Positions 24,109 through 31,912 of a stretch of DNA of 31,912 nt are shown piece by piece. Position 1 is the first letter of the stretch; the number at the start of each line of letters is the position of its first letter. The stretch comes from DAIOEK01 sp036746315 (GTDB taxonomy: Bacteria > Chloroflexota > Anaerolineae > Anaerolineales > Anaerolineaceae). The stretch spans positions 1-31,912 of the forward strand of contig DAIOEK010000033.1 of the NCBI GenBank assembly GCA_036746315.1. The letters run 5' to 3'. The notes below the pieces were generated by a model that did no database searches, was not told where the DNA came from, and saw only the letters and a list, made by a program, of their open reading frames with translations. Made by a program: the position numbers and the translations under genes.

Positions 24109-24876
24109 TTATTTTTTTCTGTACTGTCCTCTTCCTAGAAACTCGATAAAACCTCTGTCTCGTAGAAATTGAAGTTGTTGTCTGATCTTTGCTTTCACAT
24201 TATTGTTATCTGGATGTTTTCTAAAGAGCGAATCTTCGAAGGCATATACATCTGTCAGGGTGAACAATTCAGAGGAGATTAAATTTACGCTATTAAGTAC
24301 ATCGAAAAGCCATCCTCTGGCATTGAGATCATTAGTAAGTAAAGCCCTTGTTCGATTTACTTGACTTACAACCAACTCTTTTTTATGAATTCTTCCTTCA
24401 CTAATAATGAAAATTCGACCTTGAGTTGGGATTTTATTAATTAGTATATTGCATCCGGTCCACCCCGCTCTTTTAGCAGTTATTGACAATGGTTTTCTTT
24501 TTTCGATAATATCGGGAACAAAAAAGTGTTTTGGAATTAGAAGCAGAGATGTGACACTCGGTTCATCTATTTTGTAGGAAAGAAATAAAAAATCAGGGTT
24601 AGTATTACTATTTATCCTCGAAATCATGGAATGGTACGCGCCATCGTTTATCGAGTCGCCTATTTTGCCATTCTTACTTTTTAATTCAAATTGATTATTA
24701 CAATTGAGGCAGAAGAAATCAGCCACAGGCTGGTTGTTAGTGAATTTCTCTAGTTTATTATTACCACATCTGGGGCAATACATATTCTCGTTCACCCAAG
24801 CCTCACTGATTCGTCTAATTCTCTGTGACGGGTTGGAATAACCATTTGCTATACCCATGTCAAACGAAAGATTCAT
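24109..24876 (-). CDS. dpnC: DpnI-type restriction endonuclease (cuts methylated GATC)
   Basis: A 255-residue homologue of DpnI, the type IIM enzyme that cleaves GATC when the adenine is methylated. The zinc-binding CPRCGNN (Cys 34, 37) and FFCLNC (Cys 56, 59) are kept. The PD-(D/E)XK active site is visible as PVADFFC...FELKSKNG with Asp53, Glu64 and Lys66, the positions I recall for DpnI itself. The middle KRAGWTGCNI and the C-terminal winged helix (IRQQLQFLRDRGFIEFLGRGQYRKK) for methylated-DNA recognition also match. The gene is much more AT-rich than its neighbours, indicating transfer. It ends at dpnD and lies 54 bases after the serine dehydratase stop on the same strand. AAGGA precedes the ATG. 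Confidence 0.95.
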   Translation of the reverse strand: MNLSFDMGIANGYSNPSQRIRRISEAWVNENMYCPRCGNNKLEKFTNNQPVADFFCLNCNNQFELKSKNGKIGDSINDGAYHSMISRINSNTNPDFLFLSYKIDEPSVTSLLLIPKHFFVPDIIEKRKPLSITAKRAGWTGCNILINKIPTQGRIFIISEGRIHKKELVVSQVNRTRALLTNDLNARGWLFDVLNSVNLISSELFTLTDVYAFEDSLFRKHPDNNNVKAKIRQQLQFLRDRGFIEFLGRGQYRKK

Positions 24877-24930
24877 AAGATTAATCCTTACAGTTATGCT
24901 TGATCAATTTTTATGGATATCGCAACTCTT

Positions 24931-26136
24931 TCACCCCTGCGGAAACCGATAAATAACCGCCAGCCCGCCCTCCGCCGTTTCGCGGTAGAGCGGCGGCAGG
25001 TCGTGCCCGGTCTGCTTCATCACCCGCACCACCTCATCCAGTGAAATGCGGTGCGAACCATCCGAGTAACAGGCGAACTCGGCGCAATCCAGCGCACGGG
25101 TGGCGGCGAACACGTTCCTCTCAATGCAGGGGATCTGCACCAGCCCGTTCACCGGGTCGCAGGTCAGCCCCAGGTGGTGCTCCAGCCCCATCTCGGCGGC
25201 GTATTCGATCTGCCTTATCGAGCCGCCCATCAGCTGCGCCGCCGCGGCAGCCGCCATGGCGCACGCCGCGCCGATCTCGCCCTGGCAGCCGACCTCCGCA
25301 CCCGAGATGGATGCGTTGTGCTTGATCAGGTTGCCGATCAAGCCTGCCGTTGCCAGTGCGCGGGTAATGCTCACTTCGGGCGTTTCCACAGTATCGCTGA
25401 TGTGCTTCAACACCGCAGGCAATACCCCGGAAGACCCACAGGTGGGTGCGGTCACCACCATCCCGCCGCTGGCGTTCTCTTCCGCCACCGCCAGTGCATA
25501 CGCCGGCAGGTAGCCGCCTTTCACCATCTCGCCACCGCTCAGGCGGATCTTGCGCTGGAAGGTCCACGCGCGCCGGGCAACGCCCAACCCGCCGGGCAGC
25601 ACCCCTTCGGCGATCAGCCCGCGCTCGATGGCGTTTTGCATCGTCTGCCACACGGCTTGCAGATGTTCCCAAATCTGTGCGCCCTCGCATTCCTCTACAA
25701 ACTCCCAGAAGGTCTTGCCGTTTTGGGTGCAGTAACGCAAAATCTCGCTCATGTTGCCGATCGGGTAAACGCAGGGCGCCTCACGCGGCTTGTCCTCTTC
25801 CGCCAGGGCGCCCCCGCCGGTGCTGAACACGCGCCAGGTCTCGCCGGGCAGCCCCACCTCGTTGATCGCAGTGAAGTCCATGCCGTTGGGGTGGAAGGGA
25901 AGTACCTCCTCCGGCTTCCAGATGAACTCCACCGGTTGGGGAGCCAGTGCCTCCTTTATCGAAACATCCGTCATGTGCCCGCGTCCGGTGGCAGCCAGGC
26001 TGCCGTACAGTGTCACGCGATATGAGAATGCCCCCGCAGTGCGGGCGCGGAAAATCTCCGCTGCCCGGTGGGGCGCCATGGTGTGGCTGGAGGAGGGTCC
26101 ACGCCCGATGCGGAATATCTCGCTGATCGATTCCAT
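24931..26136 (-). CDS. sdaA: L-serine dehydratase, iron-sulfur type, single chain
   Basis: The enzyme deaminates L-serine to pyruvate and ammonia with a [4Fe-4S] cluster. The 401-residue chain has the beta domain first (IGRGPSSSHTMAPHRAA) and the alpha domain from about residue 180, with VVTAPTCGSSG, SGAEVGCQGEIGAA and GLTCDPVNGLVQIPCIERN holding the cluster cysteines. There is no Shine-Dalgarno sequence before the ATG. A TACAAT -10 element ends only six bases upstream, which suggests a leaderless message. The dpnC-dpnD cassette follows on the same strand. Confidence 0.94.
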   Translation of the reverse strand: MESISEIFRIGRGPSSSHTMAPHRAAEIFRARTAGAFSYRVTLYGSLAATGRGHMTDVSIKEALAPQPVEFIWKPEEVLPFHPNGMDFTAINEVGLPGETWRVFSTGGGALAEEDKPREAPCVYPIGNMSEILRYCTQNGKTFWEFVEECEGAQIWEHLQAVWQTMQNAIERGLIAEGVLPGGLGVARRAWTFQRKIRLSGGEMVKGGYLPAYALAVAEENASGGMVVTAPTCGSSGVLPAVLKHISDTVETPEVSITRALATAGLIGNLIKHNASISGAEVGCQGEIGAACAMAAAAAAQLMGGSIRQIEYAAEMGLEHHLGLTCDPVNGLVQIPCIERNVFAATRALDCAEFACYSDGSHRISLDEVVRVMKQTGHDLPPLYRETAEGGLAVIYRFPQG

Positions 26137-26142
26137 GCCCTA

Positions 26143-26148
26143 ATTGTA
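26143..26148 (-). promoter_or_regulatory. Possible -10 element for a leaderless sdaA message
   Basis: TACAAT on the minus strand, six bases before the ATG. No good -35 can be seen at 17 bases. The transcript would begin at or next to the start codon. Confidence 0.4.
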
Positions 26149-26207
26149 CCTTCGCTTCATCGAATTGCCCTTATGTCCCCGCGCCCCTCACGAGTTATCA
26201 TCCTGCC

Positions 26208-26307
26208 NNNNNNNNNNNNNNNNNNNNNNNNNNNNNNNNNNNNNNNNNNNNNNNNNNNNNNNNNNNNNNNNNNNNNNNNNNNNNNNNNNNNNNNNNNNNN
26301 NNNNNNN
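26208..26307. other. Assembly gap of 100 N
   Basis: Exactly 100 undetermined bases between the serine dehydratase promoter and the end of the AttH-like gene. A run of exactly 100 is a conventional scaffold filler, so the true distance and content are unknown. Confidence 0.99.
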
Positions 26308-26324
26308 GTGCTGGCGATTTGAGC

Positions 26325-27299
26325 CTAATCGATCTTCGTGAAAATATTCATGCTGTTGATCTTCCCGTTATACACCCCCGGCAGCAATTCCACCACGCAA
26401 TACCCGACCTGCTCGCCATCCTTGCGGTAAATCCCTGCCAGCAGCTCGAAATAGATCAAATTCACCTGCCCCTCGCTCACCGGCTTGATCAGGTAATGCT
26501 CGTCCTTCAACCCCGGAATCTCAACTTCCCACTCGCAGGAGAATTTATACCCACCCACCGTGGTGAATTTTCGCGGGGTGATCACATAGTTGTTCAAACG
26601 CTGGCCGGTGCGGTCTGCACGGATATATGTGCCATCCACATACTCATCCTGCGGGAAGGAGAACAGCATCATCTCTTCATCGTCGAAAAAGCGCAGTGAA
26701 AACCACTCCCACATGCACTTGGGATGGGTGATGGGGTAGGTGCCGCCCTGCTTGTCGAACCACGACTTGCCCTGCATCGTATGCGTAACCCCCTCCAGCG
26801 TGATCGTGCCAGTGGTGGGCATGTTGGTATAAGAGTAATACAGCGTCGTCGCTTTTTTGTCCGGAATGCCCATTTGCAATTTGCCGTGATCACAATGCCA
26901 GAATGCGCCTTTACCATACTCCAGAAAGAGGTCCATGCTGAAGCGTGCCGATGTGGCGGTCAGGTGCATACCCTTTTCTTCCTTAATCAGGCGGGCAAAA
27001 TCCCGGAATCGTAATTCCTTCTCGTTGATCTCGATCCCGCTGGTGGAGAAGGCTGGTTGCTGCACAAAGTAATGCTTGCCCGACTCGATGTCGGTTACCG
27101 CCAGCATCAGGATGTATGTCCGCAGGATGGATAGCAAAGCGCGGATGAGCGTGAATTGGAACGAGAACAAACGTCCGTTCTCGTCGTGGAAATATCCGGT
27201 GGAATACCACCATTCGCTCACTCCGCGGTGGCACAGCCATTCGCGCTCGAGGCTTTCCAATCGGTCTGGGTTGTAGGGGATTTCAACAAATTTTGCCAT
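26325..27299 (-). CDS. AttH/lipocalin-like (CrtC N-terminal-like) protein
   Basis: A 324-residue protein without signal peptide. It has the pattern of the AttH/CrtC-like two-barrel lipocalin family: WYSTGYFHDENGRLFSFQFTLIR near residue 30, a central GKSWFDKQGG (preceded by HTMQ), and WEWFSLRFFDDEEMMLF. Family members include carotenoid hydratases and proteins of unknown activity. The substrate is unknown. ATG 27299 is chosen because GGAGGAGAAAA lies directly upstream. A scaffold gap lies on each side, so its neighbours cannot be stated. Confidence 0.75.
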   Translation of the reverse strand: MAKFVEIPYNPDRLESLEREWLCHRGVSEWWYSTGYFHDENGRLFSFQFTLIRALLSILRTYILMLAVTDIESGKHYFVQQPAFSTSGIEINEKELRFRDFARLIKEEKGMHLTATSARFSMDLFLEYGKGAFWHCDHGKLQMGIPDKKATTLYYSYTNMPTTGTITLEGVTHTMQGKSWFDKQGGTYPITHPKCMWEWFSLRFFDDEEMMLFSFPQDEYVDGTYIRADRTGQRLNNYVITPRKFTTVGGYKFSCEWEVEIPGLKDEHYLIKPVSEGQVNLIYFELLAGIYRKDGEQVGYCVVELLPGVYNGKINSMNIFTKID

Positions 27300-27431
27300 C
27301 TTTTTTCTCCTCCCGGCTCGGGAACATCGGCTTGAAGACATATCCAGGATAAAGATATTCTATCAAAATATGGGGAATGGCGCATTGTCCTTCGCCGGAT
27401 GGGCTGATGGGATGTCCACGCAATCCGGTTG

Positions 27432-27531
27432 NNNNNNNNNNNNNNNNNNNNNNNNNNNNNNNNNNNNNNNNNNNNNNNNNNNNNNNNNNNNNNNNNNNNN
27501 NNNNNNNNNNNNNNNNNNNNNNNNNNNNNNN
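27432..27531. other. Assembly gap of 100 N
   Basis: Exactly 100 undetermined bases, a conventional scaffold filler of unknown true length. Confidence 0.99.
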
Positions 27532-27816
27532 ATTCGCCATAGACAGGAAACATATCCTTTATCCGCTATCCGGCAACTTCCCACTACCATCGGGGAATCC
27601 TGTCACAAATGACAGCTTACATTGCCCCCGCGATTTTCATATAATGAATGCAGAGTATTGCACTTATGAAAATGGCATTTGTTTCTTTTTGTTCCTAAGA
27701 AGTTTTTTTTCGCACACAAAAAATATTTCTGCTTTTTCATGGCGGTCGGTGGCTCCGCGGGCAAAGTTACCGTCAGCCAGTGTTTATACAAACTGTGTAA
27801 TTTTCATTCACGTGCA

Positions 27817-27844
27817 TTGCATCTGAACCCAAGTCCGCTATAAT
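27817..27844 (+). promoter_or_regulatory. Promoter of the DUF3597 gene
   Basis: TTGCAT (27817-27822), a 16-base spacer and TATAAT (27839-27844), about 30 bases before the start codon. Confidence 0.75.
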
Positions 27845-27879
27845 AAAAGCAACAACTCAAAATACTATTGGAGGGTTAT

Positions 27880-28350
27880 ATGGGACTACTTAACACAATT
27901 TTTGAAAAGCTTGGGCTGAAGAAGAAAGAAGAAGCCAAACCGGTACAGGCTGCACCTGTCAAGCCTGCTGCGTCTTCATCCGCAGTGCAATCCATCCTGA
28001 AGAGCGCCGGATCGAAAGCCGCCATCGAGCAGATGGAAGCGCACAGCCCGGCAGCGCAGGCAAAGCTGGAAGGCGCAAAGCCGATGGAAATGGTCGACGT
28101 GATGGCCAAGCTCGATTCACTCGCCAAAGCCAATCCCCAGCACCTCGATTGGAAGGTTTCCATTGTCGACCTGCTCAAACTTCTCGATATCGACAGCAGC
28201 TTCGAAGCCCGCAAGGAACTGGCGACTGAACTGGGTTGCCCGCCGGAGTTGATGAAGGAATCGCAGAACATGAATATCTGGCTGCACAAGACCGTGCTGC
28301 AAAAGATTGCTGCCAATGGCGGCAACATCCCGAAGGAACTGCTTGACTAA
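27880..28350 (+). CDS. DUF3597 family protein
   Basis: A 156-residue cytoplasmic protein. A short N-terminal helix and an Ala/Pro/Lys-rich linker (residues about 18-48) precede a compact helical domain: MVDVMAKLDSLAKANPQHLDWKVSIVDLLKLLDIDSS, then MNIWLHKTVLQKIAANGG. These are the hallmarks of DUF3597; members are seen next to LysM or stress proteins but have no known activity. ATG 27880 has GGAGGG upstream. It has its own promoter and a strong terminator. Confidence 0.88.
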   Translation: MGLLNTIFEKLGLKKKEEAKPVQAAPVKPAASSSAVQSILKSAGSKAAIEQMEAHSPAAQAKLEGAKPMEMVDVMAKLDSLAKANPQHLDWKVSIVDLLKLLDIDSSFEARKELATELGCPPELMKESQNMNIWLHKTVLQKIAANGGNIPKELLD

Positions 28351-28377
28351 TCCCCCGGGATCGGAAATTTTGCAAGT

Positions 28378-28416
28378 ATCAAGAGTGCATTGCCAAATGC
28401 ACTCTTGATCTTTTTA
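28378..28416 (+). terminator. Terminator of the DUF3597 gene
   Basis: ATCAAGAGTGCAT (28378-28390) and its exact complement (28397-28409) form a 13-bp stem with a 6-base loop and a T tail. Confidence 0.92.
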
Positions 28417-28506
28417 TAGCCAAATCAAAAAAGCAAAAATATTAAAATACAGTATAAATAAAATTAATGATATTTGAAGTGAAAATAAGATAAATTAATA
28501 TTAGTA

Positions 28507-28534
28507 TTGACAATATATAATTTATCACTATAAT
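28507..28534 (+). promoter_or_regulatory. Promoter of the DUF2089 gene pair
   Basis: TTGACA (28507-28512), a 16-base spacer and TATAAT (28529-28534) in a very AT-rich stretch. The early leader has a small hairpin CTTCAA-N5-TTGAAG (28537-28553). Confidence 0.85.
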
Positions 28535-28601
28535 ATCTTCAAGGATATTGAAGATGACTTTAATGAATGATGCCATCCACAAGATTTTTGGGAGGAGCAG
28601 T

Positions 28602-29003
28602 ATGAAGACCAACCTCAGCGAATGCCCGGTGTGCGGCAATAATCTGACCGTAACGCGCTACTATTGCAGTCATTGTGATACCGCCGTTGAGGGGCGCTTT
28701 ACCGGAGCGCAGGGTCCATTTGCCCAGCTTACCCCCGAGCAGGTTACTTTCGTGCTCACATTCATCCGCTGCGAGGGCAAGCTCAACCGCATGGAAGATG
28801 AACTGAAAATGTCATATCCCACCCTGCGCAACCGCCTGGTGGAAGTTATCCGCGCGCTGGGGTTCGAGCCTGGCAGGGAAGAGCCTGCTGCCCCCCGCGT
28901 TACCAGTGAAGACCGTATGCGAATTCTGGATGATATCGATCAGGGGCGCATCACATATGACGAAGCCAGGGACCAGCTAATGGGTCTGTCGAATGAGAAA
29001 TGA
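28602..29003 (+). CDS. DUF2089 family protein
   Basis: A 133-residue protein. The N-terminal zinc ribbon has CPVCGNN and CSHC. Then follows a helix-turn-helix-like part, LTPEQVTFVLTFIRCEGKLNRMEDELKMSYPTLRNRLVEVIRALGF. The family is thought to be regulatory (DNA-binding-like), but targets are unknown. The C-terminus EDRMRILDDIDQGRITYDEARDQL resembles a SHOCT-type helix pair that is repeated in the next gene. ATG 28602 follows GGAGGAG; an in-frame upstream ATG at 28554 lacks one. Confidence 0.85.
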   Translation: MKTNLSECPVCGNNLTVTRYYCSHCDTAVEGRFTGAQGPFAQLTPEQVTFVLTFIRCEGKLNRMEDELKMSYPTLRNRLVEVIRALGFEPGREEPAAPRVTSEDRMRILDDIDQGRITYDEARDQLMGLSNEK

Positions 29004-29010
29004 GGGCAAT

Positions 29011-29409
29011 ATGGAGAATAACGACGAAAGAACCAAAATCCTGCGCATGGTGCAGGAAGGGAAAATAACCGCTGAAGAAGGTTTACAACTGCTCGATATG
29101 TTGCCCACTCCGGAAAAGTCATCCACCCCCCCGGCAGGGTCTGTCAATTTTACACGGCCGTCCGGCGGAGAAGGCAAGTGGTGTCACATTACGGTTTCGG
29201 ATTTGGATACGGGCAAGACCAAGGTGAATGTTCGCCTGCCGTTGGGGCTGGTTAATGCCGGTGTGAAGATGGGCGCCCGGTTTGCACCCGAACTGGAGGA
29301 TATGGATTTTTCCGAATTTATCAAGGCTGCCCGCTCCGGTGATGTTGGCAAAATGGTGGAAGTGGACGATGAAGACGACCGGGAGCATGTAGAGATCTTT
29401 ATCGAGTAA
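29011..29409 (+). CDS. Small SHOCT-like protein paired with DUF2089
   Basis: A 132-residue protein. The first 35 residues (DERTKILRMVQEGKITAEEGLQLLDML) form the short helical motif seen at the start of YvlB-like and SHOCT proteins. The rest has beta-rich stretches (KWCHITVSDLDTGKTKVNVRLPLGL) and ends acidic. It begins seven bases after the DUF2089 stop. Similar motifs in both products suggest that they interact. The function is unknown; partner genes of this sort are often cell-envelope stress regulators. Confidence 0.78.
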   Translation: MENNDERTKILRMVQEGKITAEEGLQLLDMLPTPEKSSTPPAGSVNFTRPSGGEGKWCHITVSDLDTGKTKVNVRLPLGLVNAGVKMGARFAPELEDMDFSEFIKAARSGDVGKMVEVDDEDDREHVEIFIE

Positions 29410-29494
29410 TCCAACTGGTTGAAATTACATATGGTGAACTATTCCGGGTGCAACGACACACCGGTGGGTTACGTATTCTTTTGGTGAGGTATGA

Positions 29495-30784
29495 ATGACT
29501 GAAGAAATCAACAAAAACTGGAAGACGACCTTCGGCGCCATTTGGGCGGGTCAGGCTTTTTCTTTGCTGGGCAGTTCCTTGGTGCAGTTTGCCATGGTGT
29601 GGTGGCTGACTCAGACCACCGGCAGCGCCACGGTGCTGGCAACCGCTGCTCTGATCGCGCTGTTGCCGCAGGTCTTTTTGGGGCCGTTCGCCGGCGCAAT
29701 CGTGGACCGGGTCAATCGTAAGGTGGTCATGATCGTGGCGGATCTTGGTACCGCTCTGGTCACACTGGTACTGGTGGTCATTGCGTTCAACGGCACTTTG
29801 CAACCCTGGCACGTCTACATTGCCATGTTCCTGCGCTCTTTGGGTCAGGGATTCCACTGGCCGGCAATGCAATCCTCCACGGCACTGCTGGTTCCCGATG
29901 AGCATCTGTCCCGAGTGGCGGGGATGAATCAGGCGTTGAATGGTGCCATGAACATTGTCGCACCGCCGTTGGGGGCGCTTTTGTTGAGCGTAATGGAATT
30001 ACACTGGGTACTGACCATTGATATCCTGACTGCGTTTTTGGCGGTAATCCCCTTATTGTTTGTGATCATTCCTCAACCCAAGCATGCCACAGAGATGGAT
30101 ACGGCTTCACCGGTCAAGACCATCTTGCGGGACGTGAAGGAAGGCTTCGTGTATGTCTGGGCATGGAAGGGATTAATGATCGTCTTGTTCCTGGCTGTGA
30201 TCATTAACTTTATGATCAACCCGGCTTTTACCTTGTTGCCGCTTCTGGTTAGCAAACACTTTATGGGCGGTGCGTTGGAATACTCCTGGATGGAATCAAT
30301 GGTAGGGATCGGCATCGTGGTCGGCGGCGTAACACTCGGCATCTGGGGCGGATTCAAGCGTAAGGTTTTCACCAGTGCTATGGGTGTTGCCGGGATGGGT
30401 CTGGGGGTGATGTTGACCGGTTTTGCCCCATCGACCATGTTTTGGATGGCGCTGGCTGGCTCGGCCTTGGTGGGCTTCATGAACCCCATCTGCAACGGAC
30501 CGCTCTTTGCCATCATCCAATCCAAAGTGGATAAGGAAAAGCAGGGTCGGGTGATGATGATGATGAACAGCCTCTCCTCCGCCATGTCACCCATAGGGAT
30601 GGCTTTTGCGGGTCCGGTGGCAGATCGATTTGGCATTCAAGTTTGGTTTGTGGCGGGCGGTTTGGTCGCAATTTTGATGGCAGTGTTGCTGCTTTCCATT
30701 CGCGAGGTGGCCACCCTGGATGAGCAGGAACCAGGCGGAGCGCTTATTCCCAAATTTAGCTCGGCTGAGATTCTCAATCCGTAG
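29495..30784 (+). CDS. MFS exporter, EntS/Mef-like
   Basis: A 429-residue integral membrane protein of the major facilitator superfamily with about 12 helices. The GPFAGAIVDRVNRKVVMI segment is the loop 2-3 signature of drug or siderophore exporters (MFS_3), and GPVADRFGIQ is the equivalent in the second half. It could export macrolides, other drugs or siderophores; the substrate cannot be told. ATG 29495 is preceded by GGTGAGG. A long hairpin terminator follows, convergent with the CBS gene. Confidence 0.9.
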   Translation: MTEEINKNWKTTFGAIWAGQAFSLLGSSLVQFAMVWWLTQTTGSATVLATAALIALLPQVFLGPFAGAIVDRVNRKVVMIVADLGTALVTLVLVVIAFNGTLQPWHVYIAMFLRSLGQGFHWPAMQSSTALLVPDEHLSRVAGMNQALNGAMNIVAPPLGALLLSVMELHWVLTIDILTAFLAVIPLLFVIIPQPKHATEMDTASPVKTILRDVKEGFVYVWAWKGLMIVLFLAVIINFMINPAFTLLPLLVSKHFMGGALEYSWMESMVGIGIVVGGVTLGIWGGFKRKVFTSAMGVAGMGLGVMLTGFAPSTMFWMALAGSALVGFMNPICNGPLFAIIQSKVDKEKQGRVMMMMNSLSSAMSPIGMAFAGPVADRFGIQVWFVAGGLVAILMAVLLLSIREVATLDEQEPGGALIPKFSSAEILNP

Positions 30785-30808
30785 GCAAAATTCTTAGGGG
30801 AATAAATG

Positions 30809-30846
30809 CAAGTGACTGCCAGTGAAAGGGCAGTCACTTGTTCGTA
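30809..30846. terminator. Hairpin between MFS and CBS genes
   Basis: CAAGTGACTGCC (30809-30820) and its exact complement (30829-30840) form a 12-bp stem. T-rich tails are weak in both directions, but the position between convergent genes fits a shared terminator. Confidence 0.7.
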
Positions 30847-30864
30847 TCAATAATGCAAAGTGGG

Positions 30865-31308
30865 TTAACCAGTAATGCCTTGCCCGGTGATGTAATTCTC
30901 CAGGCTTTTGATCATCGTCTCACGATCGGCAATGATCTCTTTCACCAGATCTCCGATGGAAATGACCCCGACCACTTTCCCATTCTCCACTACCGGCAGG
31001 TGACGAATGTGCTTGTTGGTCATCAGCTTCATACATTCCTCCACGCTGTTATCCGGCTCCACAAAATATACACTGGTGATCATCAGTTCCTTTACCGGTA
31101 AGGAGTGATCGAAATTTCCGATCTTACCAAGTTTGCGAACCACATCCCGCTCTGAGAGGATCCCCACCAGTTTGTCGTTGTCGATTACCGGTAATGCACC
31201 TATATCATGTTTTTCTAGAGTCTGGAGCGCTTCCTTAATGGGTGTGTTGGTGGGGACAGACCAAACTTTGACGCCTTTTCTATCCAGCAAATGCTTTACG
31301 AGTGCCAT
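30865..31308 (-). CDS. Two-CBS-domain protein
   Basis: A 147-residue protein made of two CBS motifs, about residues 10-65 and 75-130. ALPVIDNDKLVGILSERDVVRK and HLPVVENGKVVGVISIGDLVKE are the second halves of each. Such stand-alone Bateman modules bind adenosine nucleotides and signal energy or redox state to partner proteins. It has AAAGGAG before the ATG and a promoter of its own. Confidence 0.93.
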   Translation of the reverse strand: MALVKHLLDRKGVKVWSVPTNTPIKEALQTLEKHDIGALPVIDNDKLVGILSERDVVRKLGKIGNFDHSLPVKELMITSVYFVEPDNSVEECMKLMTNKHIRHLPVVENGKVVGVISIGDLVKEIIADRETMIKSLENYITGQGITG

Positions 31309-31340
31309 ATCATCTCCTTTACAACCTGGTTTGTAAATCT

Positions 31341-31369
31341 ATTATGAAATAATCAACAGCCAGATTCAA
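31341..31369 (-). promoter_or_regulatory. Promoter of the CBS gene
   Basis: On the minus strand TTGAAT (31369-31364), a 17-base spacer, CATAAT (31346-31341). Confidence 0.6.
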
Positions 31370-31423
31370 GTCGTTAACCATACTTTGCTCTCAACAAACA
31401 ACAACGATATAGGCAATGTGGTG

Positions 31424-31912
31424 CTAGATATGAAAATCCGTTCCCAGCCAGACACCTTCCTCGGGAGCATGCAGAGCGGAGCCATTGGCATGGATGTCCA
31501 GTTGCCCCTCCAGTTTTTCAACACGCTTCATCAGGTTGATCAGGGCGGTCCCAACCAGATCCGGGAGCTGATCGTGTTCCAGATCGGGTTTCCCTTCAGG
31601 CAGCGGGGTGTGGGTACGTGAGACGATTTGCCCGGGGATGCCAATGACCACCGAGTTTGGCGGCACGGATTTTACCACCACCGCATTGGCGCCGATCCGG
31701 CTGCCGCTGCCAATGGTGATCGCGCCCAATATCTTAGCCCCGGCGCCCACCACCACCCTGTCTTCCAGTGTCGGATGTCGCTTGCCTTTTTCCAAACTGA
31801 CGCCCCCCAGTGTGACGCCATGATACAAGGTAACATCTGCGCCTATTACAGCAGTCTCACCGATCACCACGCCCATGCCGTGATCAATAAGAAACCTGGC
31901 CCCGAACCGGGC
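31424..31912 (-). CDS. cysE: Serine O-acetyltransferase, 3' part
   Basis: The window ends within the gene; 162 residues remain. The enzyme acetylates L-serine for cysteine synthesis. The left-handed beta-helix hexapeptide region is present (LIDHGMGVVIGETAVIGADVTLYHGVTLGG), with the conserved DH-G-VIGET and HPTLED motifs of the family. The C-terminus is longer than usual after the SRTHTP segment, about 60 residues, and contains a leucine-rich helix (ALINLMKRVEKLEGQL). Such tails occur in SATs that bind cysteine synthase only if they end in Ile; this one does (DFHI). Confidence 0.93.
   Translation of the reverse strand, partial: ARFGARFLIDHGMGVVIGETAVIGADVTLYHGVTLGGVSLEKGKRHPTLEDRVVVGAGAKILGAITIGSGSRIGANAVVVKSVPPNSVVIGIPGQIVSRTHTPLPEGKPDLEHDQLPDLVGTALINLMKRVEKLEGQLDIHANGSALHAPEEGVWLGTDFHI

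Larger units (their letters stand above)
27300..27879. other. Intergenic region around second assembly gap
   Basis: About 580 bases without a supported gene. They hold 131 bases upstream of the AttH-like gene, 100 N (27432-27531), then about 285 bases in which I see no convincing gene or RNA, ending in the promoter of the DUF3597 gene. Short frames here have no ribosome-binding site and biased composition. Confidence 0.7.

Noticed and set aside
27603..27791. Short minus-strand frame after the second gap
   Set aside because: No ribosome-binding site or family resemblance, Lys/Asn/Cys-rich composition as expected from AT-rich noncoding DNA.
1..31912. CRISPR arrays, tRNA or rRNA genes, insertion sequences
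   Set aside because: No regularly spaced repeats, cloverleaf-like sequences or transposase motifs were seen by eye. A tRNAscan or ISfinder search could still find something small.

Overview
The window looks like about 32 kb of a draft genome from an anaerobic Chloroflexota bacterium, probably class Anaerolineae. This is inferred from moderately high GC, the mix of gene families (DUF6504 with a radical SAM protein, a secreted parallel beta-helix protein with a PVTGG-type tail, a Nuo-like energy-converting hydrogenase) and a T-box before valS. No 16S gene or other decisive marker is present. Two runs of exactly 100 N (26208-26307 and 27432-27531) are scaffold gaps.

Layout. (1) 1-3790, minus strand: the 5' part of a membrane-anchored peptidoglycan-binding protein, then argG-argH (last steps of arginine synthesis) with an ATGA overlap. 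argG is preceded by what reads as a complete ribosome-mediated attenuator: a near-consensus promoter, a 29-residue Arg-rich leader peptide, three mutually exclusive RNA hairpins and a terminator. (2) 3800-7276, plus: an unidentified structured RNA ending in a terminator, then a 1065-residue secreted beta-helix protein. (3) 7287-9897: gmd (GDP-mannose 4,6-dehydratase) with its own promoter, a small DUF1330-type protein, and a convergent polytopic membrane protein resembling a glycosyltransferase. (4) 9957-13004: valS under a valine T-box. (5) 13007-21536, minus: an eleven-gene, tightly packed operon for a group 4 membrane-bound [NiFe] hydrogenase, ending in its own maturation protease and starting at a promoter that overlaps a palindrome.

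(6) 21585-23321, minus: a DNA-repair-type radical SAM protein overlapping a DUF6504 gene, with a palindrome between -35 and -10. (7) 23471-26136: an allophanate-hydrolase-C-terminus-like protein, then an AT-rich dpnD-dpnC cassette (DpnI, which cuts methylated GATC) next to an L-serine dehydratase gene. (8) 26325-31912: an AttH/lipocalin-like protein between the gaps, a DUF3597 protein, a DUF2089 protein with a small partner, an MFS exporter, a CBS-pair protein and a truncated cysE.

Together the genes describe a fermentative or syntrophic anaerobe that couples ferredoxin oxidation to H2 formation and ion pumping. It apparently senses arginine through ribosome stalling and valine through uncharged tRNA, and carries a restriction enzyme against Dam-type methylated DNA. 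The strongest candidate for something undescribed is the argGH leader-peptide attenuator. The second is the structured RNA before the beta-helix gene.
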